Below, piece after piece: positions 6,724 through 12,689 of a stretch of 19,096 nucleotides of DNA. The notes beneath the pieces were generated by a model. The model did not search any database, was not told the origin of the DNA, and was given only the letters and a program-made list of their open reading frames with translations. Both the position numbers and the translations under genes were made by a program. The DNA lies in NCBI GenBank assembly GCA_052387115.1, contig JBQTJM010000284.1:1-19096 (forward strand), given 5' to 3'. The first letter of the stretch is position 1, and each line of letters opens with the position of its first letter. This stretch comes from JACCXJ01 sp052387115 (GTDB lineage Bacteria; Pseudomonadota; Gammaproteobacteria; JACCXJ01).

Positions 6724-7011
6724 ATGGCGCAATCCGAGCACCTGCCGATCTACAAGCGGAGCTACGATCTCTGCCTTTATCTCGAGCAGGTGGTGCGGGG
6801 CTTCTCCCGTTACCACAAGTACACGCTCGGGGCGGATCTCAGGGAGGGGGCGCGCCGGGTGCTCAAGCTCATCGTGCGGGCCAACGGACGGCGGGACAAG
6901 GCGCCGGCGCTCTTGGAGCTGCGGGAGGAGGTCGAGGCGCTCAAGCTGCTCCTGCGCCTCTGCCAGGACGTGAAGGCGTTTGCGAACTTCAAGGCCTTCG
7001 AGGACCCGTAG
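6724..7011 (+). CDS. avd: Avd-like four-helix-bundle protein, probably C-terminally cut
   Basis: A 95-aa protein like the DGR accessory protein Avd (four-helix-bundle family). The residues LPIYKRSYDLCLYLEQVV, YHKYTLGADLREGA, LKLIVRANGRRDKAPAL and LKLLLRLCQDVKAF cover helices one to three and part of the fourth. Avd forms a basic pentamer that binds the DGR reverse transcriptase and template RNA. Relatives normally extend 20-30 residues beyond KAFxNFKAF; this one stops at EDP, 13 bases before the left inverted repeat of the RAYT unit, so the 3' end appears lost. Gene order after a DUF1566 protein is exactly that of a DGR. The protein may be non-functional as its reverse transcriptase partner is gone. 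Confidence 0.75.
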   Translation: MAQSEHLPIYKRSYDLCLYLEQVVRGFSRYHKYTLGADLREGARRVLKLIVRANGRRDKAPALLELREEVEALKLLLRLCQDVKAFANFKAFEDP

Positions 7012-7024
7012 GACCCGTATACCC

Positions 7025-7060
7025 GTAGGGCGGGTTAGCGGCTTCATCGCGTAACCCGCC
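7025..7060 (+). repeat. REP hairpin, left end of RAYT unit
   Basis: GTAG is followed by an imperfect palindrome with GGCGGGTTA and TAACCCGCC arms. It is identical to the right copy in inverted orientation. Confidence 0.85.
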
Positions 7061-7098
7061 TTCCGGCCAGGTGGCACAGGATCAAGTACTTTCCCACC

Positions 7099-7626
7099 AT
7101 GCCTCATTACATTCGCTCGCATGTTCCCGGCGGTTCGTACTTTTTCACGGTGGCCTTGCTTGAACGCCGCCGTCGCTTGCTGACCGAAAACATCGATGCC
7201 TTACGCGAGGCCTTGCGCTCGGTGCACATCCAACGGCCGTTCCGTATCGATGCCGTCGTCGTGCTCCCCGATCACCTCCATTGCATGTGGACGTTACCGC
7301 AGAACGACGCGGATTTCTCGACACGCTGGCGCTTGATAAAATCGGCCTTCGCCCGCGCCATCGCTTCGGAGGAGCGGTTATCATCCAGAAGGCAAGCGAA
7401 ACACGAACGAGGCATTTGGCAACGGCGATTCTGGGAACATGCGATCCGGGATCAAAGGGATTTTGATGCGCACCTCGACTACATTCACTTCAATCCCATC
7501 AAACATGGTTGGGTGTCGCGGGTCGCCGATTGGCCGCATTCGAGCTTCCATCGATTCGTGCGCTTGGGATGGTACGCACTGGAATCGGCGGCCCCTGCGG
7601 ACATCCGTGAATGGGACTTGGAGTGA
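7099..7626 (+). CDS. REP-associated tyrosine transposase (RAYT, IS200/Y1-like)
   Basis: An intact 175-aa Y1 transposase of the REP-associated family (also annotated IS200-like or Transposase_17). GGSYFFTVALLERR (11-24) is the N-terminal signature. HUH metal ligands are in LPDHLHCMW (56-64, His59 and His61). The catalytic Tyr is in HLDYIHFNPIKHGWV (Tyr128). The linker GIWQRRFWEHAIRD is also typical. It cuts and joins single-stranded DNA at REP hairpins marked by GTAG, and such hairpins flank it here on both sides. The start ATG is supported by the conserved MPHYIR opening, but no strong ribosome site is visible. The unit sits where the Avd 3' end, template repeat and most of the reverse transcriptase of a DGR would be expected. 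Confidence 0.92.
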   Translation: MPHYIRSHVPGGSYFFTVALLERRRRLLTENIDALREALRSVHIQRPFRIDAVVVLPDHLHCMWTLPQNDADFSTRWRLIKSAFARAIASEERLSSRRQAKHERGIWQRRFWEHAIRDQRDFDAHLDYIHFNPIKHGWVSRVADWPHSSFHRFVRLGWYALESAAPADIREWDLE

Positions 7627-7643
7627 CAGCCCGGATCGCGAAC

Positions 7644-7679
7644 GGCGGGTTACGCGATGAAGCCGCTAACCCGCCCTAC
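7644..7679 (-). repeat. REP hairpin, right end of RAYT unit
   Basis: Exact inverted copy of 7025-7060. The GTAG mark is on the minus strand at 7676-7679. Homology to the reverse transcriptase tail begins three bases beyond it. Confidence 0.85.
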
Positions 7680-7681
7680 AG

Positions 7682-8184
7682 GCTCTCGATGCCTTTGAGC
7701 GCCAGGCGGTGCGGCCCGCTTTGAGTGGAGAGGCGCACCGGATCGACCTGCGGCGAGCGGACGTCGCCCGGCTCCGCTCGGTCGTCGCCTCCTACTCCGG
7801 GCATCTGCGTCACGGGCAGGCCAAGCGGGATTAGGAGGCCCTGTGGGACCGGCACCCCTGGCTCGGGGCGTTGTTCGCGCGCGAGGGATGGGCGGTGGAA
7901 GAACGCTGGCCGTTGCGCAGATCGCACAAGCGCGCCGCTTCCAGGGCCAGTACGGGGCGCTCGTGCGCCGCGCGGGCGAGGGCTGTCTCGTCTTCTGCCA
8001 GGTCGGGCGCTTCGTCGAGTTCCGCGGCCCGCAACGCGCTACTGCCGAGCGGGTTCTGGGGCTGCGGCGGACGTACCTCCCGCGCGGCCCCTATGGGTTC
8101 ACGGCGGGGTTCCCGGTGCGCTGGTCGGGGTACTACAAGCGGCGGGCGATCGAGCAGGGCCTGACGGTCGTGGACGTACCAGAG
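7682..8184 (+). pseudogene. C-terminal remnant of DGR-type reverse transcriptase with MutS-like tail
   Basis: The frame from 7682 gives ALDAFERQAVRPAL and then HRIDLRRADVARLRSVVAS and YSGHLRHGQAKRD, which resembles the thumb/C-terminal part of reverse transcriptases found next to Avd-like genes. An in-frame TAG at 7832-7834 interrupts it. The frame continues with EALWDRHPWLGALFAREGW. Between about 7918 and 7936 it shifts by one base into a frame giving RFQGQYGALVRRAGEGCLVF and then CQVGRFVEFRG, like the mismatch-recognition domain at the N-terminus of MutS. From memory, some DGR reverse transcriptases and their neighbours carry a MutS-like module. The palm domain with YxDD is absent: the gene begins abruptly at the RAYT right repeat. 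It is a dead gene. Confidence 0.65.
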
Positions 8185-8551
8185 CGGCCCGCCCCTCTTG
8201 CTTCTGGCTGCAGCGCGCGTGCCTACGGAGGTGCTGGTGCCGGCGACCGCTTGGGTGACGGATCGCCTCGATTAACAGGACTGAGCACGAAGAGAAATAG
8301 CATGCGAAGGCGTGGCCTTCGTCGAGCCTGAATTCCGCATTGATCGCGTCCTGATAGCCTCTCGATCACCCGCCCAGCTCAGAGTACCGGCTTGCGGCTG
8401 AAAAGGCTGAAGCCGTTGGGGCGAATCCGGTCTGAATGCACACCAAAGAACATACCGACACGAGCAGCGGTTCGATGCGATCGTCACGATGGGAATAGTA
8501 TATCGAGATACTCGGGTATCATGCTCTGCCGAAGTGGCGATCAGGACCCCG
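8185..8551. other. Intergenic stretch before mutH
   Basis: About 370 bases without a gene I can support. It contains the second copy of the 22-bp repeat (8483-8504) and a short palindrome GATACTCGGGTATC (8507-8520) just before mutH. Reading frames here are shadows. Confidence 0.5.
8483..8504. repeat. 22-bp repeat, copy 2 (upstream of mutH)
   Basis: Identical to 5533-5554, same orientation on the plus strand, ending 47 bases before the mutH start. Directly after it GATAC and GTATC form a small dyad around TCGG. Confidence 0.7.
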
Positions 8552-9226
8552 ATGGAGCCCCCGCCCCCCGAGACCGAGGAGGAATTGCGCCTACGCGCCC
8601 GGCGGCTCGCGGGCTGGACGCTTTCGGATCTGGCCGGCCATCTGGGCGAGCGTGCCCCCCTGGATCTCAGGCGCGCCAAAGGCTGGGTAGGCGAGGCGCT
8701 GGAGCGCGTGCTCGGCGCCACCTCGGGCTCGCAGCCGGAGCCGGATTTCCCGCATCTCGGGATCGAGCTCAAGAGCATTCCGGTCGGTCATGACGGCCTG
8801 CCGCGGGAATCGACCTATGTCTCGACCGTGCCCCTCACCGGGCAGGCTGGATTGCGTTGGGGGGAATCGCTGGTGCGCCGCAAGCTCTGTCGGGTGCTGT
8901 TCATCCCGGTCGAGGGCGCACGCGACATCCCGGTGCCGCTCCGCCGCATCGGCTCGCCGCTCCTGTGGAGCCCGATGCCGGAAGAGGAGGCGGTGCTGCG
9001 CCGCGACTTCGAGGAGCTGATGGAGATGGTGTGTCTCGGCGAGGTCGAGCGCATCTCCGCGCATTACGGCACCTACCTCCAGATCCGGCCCAAGGCCGCC
9101 AACGCGCGGGCGCGCACGGCGGGTGTCGGCACCGATGGCCGCGCGATCGAGACCCTGCCGCGCGGGTTCTATCTGCGCGCGACGTTCACGGCCGGGCTAC
9201 TGCGCCGCCATTTTCTCCTGCCCTGA
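8552..9226 (+). CDS. mutH: DNA mismatch repair endonuclease MutH
   Basis: A 224-aa, full-length MutH. Alignment from memory with the 229-aa E. coli protein is clear throughout: PPETEEEL at the start, RRAKGWVGEALERVLG (46-61), the catalytic block EPDFPHLGIELKSIP with the Asp and ExK of the restriction-enzyme-like active site, KLCRVLFIPVEG, RRIGSPLLWSP, QIRPKAANA and LPRGFYLRATF to the end. MutH nicks the unmethylated strand at hemimethylated GATC after activation by MutS and MutL. It implies a Dam-methylating gammaproteobacterium. The ATG at 8552 has AGGA 7-10 bases upstream and matches the family start; the frame is open to 8489 but that part is not conserved. It stands alone, next to the reverse-transcriptase remnant, with no mutS or mutL nearby. 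A damaged second copy lies at 10662-10914. Confidence 0.95.
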   Translation: MEPPPPETEEELRLRARRLAGWTLSDLAGHLGERAPLDLRRAKGWVGEALERVLGATSGSQPEPDFPHLGIELKSIPVGHDGLPRESTYVSTVPLTGQAGLRWGESLVRRKLCRVLFIPVEGARDIPVPLRRIGSPLLWSPMPEEEAVLRRDFEELMEMVCLGEVERISAHYGTYLQIRPKAANARARTAGVGTDGRAIETLPRGFYLRATFTAGLLRRHFLLP

Positions 9227-9282
9227 CCAGCCGCACGCCCATCCGTGCTGGCGTATTCCAGGGTAGGTTGGATATACTGATA

Positions 9283-9406
9283 ATGGCGTGCATATCCGTA
9301 GGAGGTTTAGGCGCCGGACAACTACTGGCGCGCTTGCGCAAGTATCGCGCCCGGCTCCCAGGCGGACTTCAGATTCGACCGGCTCGAAGCCAATGAACGA
9401 TCCTGA
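9283..9406 (+). pseudogene. VapB-type antitoxin remnant, frameshifted
   Basis: One frame gives GQLLARLRKYRARLP. One base later in phase it continues as ADFRFDRLEANERS and stops at 9404-9406. The usual tail of such VapB antitoxins is restored only if one extra G near 9360 is removed. The N-terminal DNA-binding part is not recognisable. The stop overlaps the toxin remnant start by 14 bases, the normal vapBC layout. Confidence 0.55.
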
Positions 9407-9530
9407 GGCGTTCCACGACACCAACATCGTCCTGCATCTCCTTTCGTCCGATCCCGTCAAGGCGGATTGCGCCGAGGCGCCGCTAGCCGCTGGGGGACGC
9501 ATCTCGGTGCAGGTCCGAGGGCGCCGGTAG
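9393..9530 (+). pseudogene. VapC PIN-domain toxin, N-terminal remnant
   Basis: The frame starts MNDPEAFHDTNIVLHLLSSD, with the first PIN-domain acidic residue in HDTNIVL. It continues to GGRISVQV, where PIN toxins carry on with LNEF and about 90 more residues. Here it ends after RGRR. The remaining three acidic residues of the nuclease site are gone, so it cannot be an active toxin. Confidence 0.65.
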
Positions 9531-9594
9531 CCGATCGCGCACCGACTGGGTTGTGCGCATAGCCATTGATCGAGGATCAGGAATGGTGCCGTGC

Positions 9595-9954
9595 TCAAGT
9601 AGCCGGCAAGGCGGGGTCCACGCCCAATTCGTCCCCGATCCGTCGTGTGACCTGTCTGAGCACGGCGGTGGATACTTTACCGAGCCTTGCCGCGTCGGAG
9701 GCTTCGATGGTGGCGATCTTGGCGCTACGGATCACGGAGGGGGCAGGCAAGCCCGCTCTCGCCAGATTGCTAACGGAGACATCGCCAGGCCAGCCGCGAT
9801 TCTCGGCGCTGGTGATCATGACAACCCACAACAGTCCGTGAGCGGCTTCGATGCCACCGGTGGAAACGACCAACGCTGGCCGCGACTGTCGGGTCGAACG
9901 ATCGGTGTAAGGGAAGGGTACCTTGACGACATCGCCCTGTTTAAAGGTCGGCAT
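9595..9954 (-). CDS. MazF/PemK-family toxin (endoribonuclease)
   Basis: A 119-aa MazF/PemK-type toxin. The N-terminal FKQGDVVKVPFPYTD (4-18), the RPALVVST strand (25-32) and VMITSAENRGWPGDV (45-59) match the family fold, an SH3-like barrel dimer that cuts single-stranded mRNA. Length is normal for the family. The ATG at 9954 lies inside the end of the AbrB-type antitoxin gene (14-base overlap), so the pair is translationally coupled with antitoxin first. Both genes look undamaged, unlike the other toxin loci around them. Confidence 0.88.
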   Translation of the reverse strand: MPTFKQGDVVKVPFPYTDRSTRQSRPALVVSTGGIEAAHGLLWVVMITSAENRGWPGDVSVSNLARAGLPAPSVIRSAKIATIEASDAARLGKVSTAVLRQVTRRIGDELGVDPALPAT

Positions 9955-10159
9955 ACGCTTTCTGATCCGCTTCGCTGTTCCATTCGTGGAACGCGCGGAA
10001 CGGATCGTCCACCACGCCCCCGCGTTTCGCCTTCGTCAGAATGACACGCTCGCCTTCGAGCTGATATATCAGCTTGTCGCCCTCGCGCAGATGCAGGGCA
10101 GCGCGCACCGGCTGCGGAATGGTGGTTTGCGCCTTGCTCGTCAGTTTGCTGGTTATCAT
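9941..10159 (-). CDS. AbrB/MazE-type antitoxin
   Basis: A 72-aa protein with an N-terminal AbrB/SpoVT swapped-hairpin DNA-binding domain: SKLTSKAQTTIPQPVRAALHLREGDKL is spread over residues 3-30. The C-terminal part (FRAFHEWNSEADQKAYADL) is acidic and amphipathic, suited to wrap the MazF-type toxin. The ATG at 10159 begins where the family begins; an ATG at 10174 adds five unrelated residues. It should repress its own promoter as a complex with the toxin. Confidence 0.88.
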   Translation of the reverse strand: MITSKLTSKAQTTIPQPVRAALHLREGDKLIYQLEGERVILTKAKRGGVVDDPFRAFHEWNSEADQKAYADL

Positions 10160-10176
10160 CAATCGCGGCTCCACGT

Positions 10177-10206
10177 AAGAACCTTCCTAACAGTAAGAAC
10201 TTTCCT
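10177..10206. promoter_or_regulatory. Direct repeats upstream of the toxin-antitoxin pair (operator candidate)
   Basis: AAGAACCTTCCT (10177-10188) and AAGAACTTTCCT (10195-10206) repeat with an 18-base period, 18 bases before the antitoxin start on the minus strand. Further upstream on that strand TTGACT (about 10212-10217) could be a -35 box, with a weak -10 overlapping the repeats. The position fits an autoregulatory operator. Confidence 0.45.
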
Positions 10207-10243
10207 TGCCTGAGTCAACCCGCTGTCCTTCCGCTGCGGCGGG

Positions 10244-10342
10244 CGGCCGCACCGGATCGATCTGCGGCACGCCGACGCCGCGCGGCTCCGCTCGGTCGTC
10301 GCTTCGTACTCGGGGCACCTCCGACACGGCCAGGCCATGCGG
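10244..10342 (+). pseudogene. Second reverse-transcriptase C-terminal scrap
   Basis: The frame gives PHRIDLRHADAARLRSVVAS then YSGHLRHGQAMR, nearly the same protein segment as in the remnant at 7727-7828. The nucleotides differ mostly at third codon positions, so the two copies diverged while still coding. Both ends are cut: the left abuts the toxin-antitoxin promoter region, the right an AbiEii-type fragment. Confidence 0.6.
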
Positions 10343-10347
10343 GCTCC

Positions 10348-10469
10348 GCCGATAAACGGCAGCGCTGCCCGAAGGGCTTCCTTGTCCAACGGTTCGTCGG
10401 TAAAGAAATCGAAATCTGCCGAGGCCCGGTGGCCAAGGCGCAGGGCAACGGCCTGAACACCCCTGTCAT
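10348..10469 (-). pseudogene. AbiEii-type nucleotidyltransferase toxin fragment
   Basis: The minus strand encodes AVALRLGHRASADFDFFTDE followed by PLDKEALRAALPF. This is the G-GTA-LxLGHR-S-DFDFF nucleotidyltransferase signature of AbiEii/AbiGii-type toxins. An ATG at 10469 overlaps the stop of the upstream frame, which looks like the original start (MTGVF). About 25 codons after it appear deleted, and everything past ALPF is missing at the junction with the reverse-transcriptase scrap. Confidence 0.55.
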
Positions 10470-10654
10470 GCGATCCGCCTTGCTGGAATGGGAGGGACCT
10501 TCAAAGGCGCGGCCAGACCCAGGCGGTAATGCCAGTAGGCCCACGAGCGAGGGCTAAACTGACCGATCTCGGCACGGATTAGCATCTCCCGCAGATACTC
10601 AGTGCTTAGTTGCCCTACCAGCTTCTGCACGTCGTCGTAGTCGCCGATGTCCAT
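10466..10654 (-). pseudogene. Partner gene of AbiEii-type toxin, 5' end lost
   Basis: A 62-residue minus-strand frame runs from MDIGDYDDVQKLVGQLS to PRSWAYWHYRLGL and ends ARRIA. I remember similar C-termini (RSWAYWxxRLG) in small proteins encoded just before AbiEii-type genes, so it is probably the antitoxin-side partner. Its original start would lie upstream, but at about 10660 the sequence becomes the second mutH copy. Its TGA overlaps the ATG of the toxin fragment, showing a former operon. Confidence 0.5.
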
Positions 10655-10661
10655 GACCTGC

Positions 10662-10914
10662 GCGATGAGGAATTGCGCCTGCGTGCCCGGCGGCTCGCGG
10701 GCTGGACGCTTTCGGATCTGGCCGGCCATCTGGGCGAGCGCAGCCCCCTGGATCTCAGGCGCGCCAAAGGCTGGGTGGGCGAGGCGCTGGAGCGCGCGCT
10801 CGGCGGGATCGAGCTCAAGAGCATCCGGGTCGCACACGACGGCCTGCTGCGCGGATTCTATCTGCGCGCGACGTTCGCGGCCGGGCTCCTGCGGCGCCAC
10901 TTCCTTCTGCCCTG
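10662..10914 (+). pseudogene. mutH: Second mutH copy with two internal deletions
   Basis: The frame EELRLRARRLAGWTLSDLAG to LLRRHFLLP follows the intact MutH closely but lacks the start and two internal blocks. The first deletion removes 14 codons, including the EPDF active-site Asp (just after 10804). The second removes about 120 codons between HDGL and RGFYL. Both keep the reading frame. About 25 bases after the stop also match the intact copy's 3' flank. No nuclease activity is expected. Confidence 0.8.
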
Positions 10915-10961
10915 ACGGGCCGCACCGCCCATCCGTGCTATCCTTCGCCGCCAACTCCGGA

Positions 10962-10993
10962 CAACGTCATCCCCAAGCAACGTCATCCCCAGG
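10962..10993. repeat. 16-bp tandem repeat before cyoE
   Basis: CAACGTCATCCCCAAG is followed directly by CAACGTCATCCCCAGG. It ends 14 bases before the cyoE start codon. Confidence 0.7.
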
Positions 10994-11007
10994 GCAAGCC
11001 ATCCACT

Positions 11008-11916
11008 ATGTCGCAGCATCAGGTCCTCGAGCCCCGTTCATCGGTCGCTTGGCGCGATTATTACGCGCTCTGCAAGCCGCGGGTGGTGGCGCTCATCGTG
11101 CTGACCGCTGTGGCCGGGATGCTGGTCGCGAGCCCGGGCGAGGTGCCGCTCCAGGCGCTCGTGTGCGGGACCCTCGGCATCGCGCTCGCGGCGGCCTCGG
11201 CTGCCGTGATCAACCAGGTCGCCGATCACCGCATCGATGCGCTCATGTCCCGCACCCGCTGGCGGCCCCTGCCACAGGGGGCCCTCGATAAGACCAGGGC
11301 GCTCTGGTTCGCCGCGCTGCTGGGGGTGGCGGCGATGGGCCTGCTCGGGTTCTATGTCAACGTCTTGACCGCGGGTTTGACCCTCCTCTCGCTCATCGGC
11401 TATGCGGTCGTGTATACGATGTTCCTGAAGCGCGCGACGCCCCAGAACATCGTCATCGGCGGTGCCGCCGGGGCGGCCCCGCCGGTGCTCGGTTGGACCG
11501 CCGTGACGGGGAGCGTGGACCCGCACGCGCTGTTGCTGTTTCTCATCATATTCGCCTGGACCCCGCCGCATTTCTGGTCGCTCGCCATCTACCGGCGCGG
11601 GGACTACGCAGAGGCCCGGATCCCGATGCTGCCCATCACCCACGGCCTCGACTACACGCGCTTGCAGATCCTGCTCTATACGGTGGTGCTGACGGTGGTG
11701 AGCCTGTTGCCGTTCGCGACCTATATGAGCGGCCTCTGGTACCTCACGGGCGTGCTCGTCCTCGACGCCGGTTTTCTGTATCACGCGATCCGCATGCAGC
11801 GAGACCACGACGACCGCCTGGCGATGAAGACCTTCGGTTATTCGATCTTTTATCTCGCGTTCCTGTTCCTGTTGCTGGTCGCGGATCGTTATTGGTATCT
11901 CTACCACCCCGGATGA
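11008..11916 (+). CDS. cyoE: Protoheme IX farnesyltransferase (heme O synthase)
   Basis: A 302-aa UbiA-superfamily membrane prenyltransferase that adds farnesyl to heme B to give heme O for terminal oxidases. The first prenyl-diphosphate/Mg site is NQVADHRIDALMSRT followed by RWRPLPQG (69-91). The second conserved loop has TPPHFWSLAIYRRGDYAEA. Around nine hydrophobic segments are visible. Start: ATG at 11008, with the family's DYYALCKPRVVALIVLTA beginning at residue 17. The gene is intact and directly followed by an overlapping membrane protein gene. Oxidase subunit genes are not in the window; ctaB is the equivalent name. Confidence 0.95.
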   Translation: MSQHQVLEPRSSVAWRDYYALCKPRVVALIVLTAVAGMLVASPGEVPLQALVCGTLGIALAAASAAVINQVADHRIDALMSRTRWRPLPQGALDKTRALWFAALLGVAAMGLLGFYVNVLTAGLTLLSLIGYAVVYTMFLKRATPQNIVIGGAAGAAPPVLGWTAVTGSVDPHALLLFLIIFAWTPPHFWSLAIYRRGDYAEARIPMLPITHGLDYTRLQILLYTVVLTVVSLLPFATYMSGLWYLTGVLVLDAGFLYHAIRMQRDHDDRLAMKTFGYSIFYLAFLFLLLVADRYWYLYHPG

Positions 11917-12626
11917 GCAGCCCCGCGGCCACGGTTCGGGCGCCGATGTCCAAAGCGGAGCCGCCACCTTGGCTGTGGCTGTGGTTCCCGCCACTCCTCT
12001 TGATCTTGGAGCTTGGCGTTCGGGCCTATGACCAAGCAGCCTACACCCGCTGGTTCGATAACGAGCTCGGGGTGGTCGAGTTGGCCACGCCCCTGTGCTC
12101 GGCGCTCGGGGTCGTCGCCGGGATCGCGGCCCTGCGCCATCGGTCCCGTCTCCCGACGGGCTGGCTCCAGGGCTGGGTGGCGCTCGTCACCCTGGCCTGC
12201 GTGTATTTGACCGGCGAGGAGCTGAGCTGGGGCCAGCACCTCTTCGGCTGGTCCACGCCCGAGTCGCTCATGGCCGTCAACGACCAGGGCGAGACCAACC
12301 TCCACAACATCAGCAGTTGGTTGGATCAAAAACCGCGACTGCTGCTCGAGGGGTTCGTGCTCTACGGCGGGATCATCCATGTGCTCATGCAGCGTAGCGG
12401 CGTGAATGAGGGCGACTGGCGGGCCTGGTTCTGGCCGACCGATATCTGCCTGCCGAGCGCGCTCCTCGCCATCCTGGTGCGGGTGCCCGATCGCCTGGAG
12501 GATTGGTTCGGGATAGGTCCCCTGCCGTTCGCCATCCGCTGGAGCGAACCGCAGGAGTATTACTTCGCGCTGTTCCTGTGCCTGTATCTGTTATCGATCG
12601 GGTATCGGGTCCGCCGCGCGGACTAG
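11913..12626 (+). CDS. Conserved membrane protein of unknown function
   Basis: A 237-aa protein whose ATG overlaps the cyoE stop codon (ATGA), so translation is coupled. It has about five to six hydrophobic segments, the first from LWLWFPPLLLILELGV (residues 20-36) and the last from YYFALFLCLYLLSIGY near the C-terminus. The most striking block is LTGEELSWGQHLFGW followed by NDQGETNLHN, a polar motif in or near the membrane that I remember from widespread uncharacterised membrane proteins. The second ATG, 12 codons in, is an alternative start. Pairing with cyoE hints at respiration or heme, but this is only context. Confidence 0.8.
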   Translation: MSSPAATVRAPMSKAEPPPWLWLWFPPLLLILELGVRAYDQAAYTRWFDNELGVVELATPLCSALGVVAGIAALRHRSRLPTGWLQGWVALVTLACVYLTGEELSWGQHLFGWSTPESLMAVNDQGETNLHNISSWLDQKPRLLLEGFVLYGGIIHVLMQRSGVNEGDWRAWFWPTDICLPSALLAILVRVPDRLEDWFGIGPLPFAIRWSEPQEYYFALFLCLYLLSIGYRVRRAD

Positions 12627-12689
12627 CGGATCGATCGAACCGCGGCGACACAGTTCTTGAGACGTGCCTGCCACGATAAACCGGTGGCC

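Larger units (their letters stand above)
7025..7679. mobile_element. RAYT unit flanked by perfect 36-bp inverted repeats
   Basis: Bases 7025-7060 and 7644-7679 are exact reverse complements of each other over 36 bp. Each copy is itself a hairpin (GGCGGGTTA ... TAACCCGCC) that starts with GTAG, the tetranucleotide typical of REP sequences recognised by RAYT transposases. The unit holds one transposase gene. No target duplication is seen, as expected for Y1/HUH chemistry. Confidence 0.85.

Noticed and set aside
7025..7679. The 36-bp repeats as part of a CRISPR or as an ordinary IS with target duplications
   Set aside because: Only two copies, inverted, each a GTAG-marked hairpin flanking a RAYT gene, and no target duplication; this is a REP-RAYT arrangement.
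5747..8184. Intact, working DGR
   Set aside because: No palm-domain YxDD motif, no template repeat seen, Avd-like gene shortened and reverse transcriptase tail with a stop and frameshift.
8414..8421. GTTGGGGC as an attC right box
   Set aside because: It does not fit GTTRRRY in phase and has no matching left arm.
11038..11994. Long minus-strand frame of 318 codons over cyoE
   Set aside because: Antisense shadow; the plus strand carries the full heme O synthase motifs.
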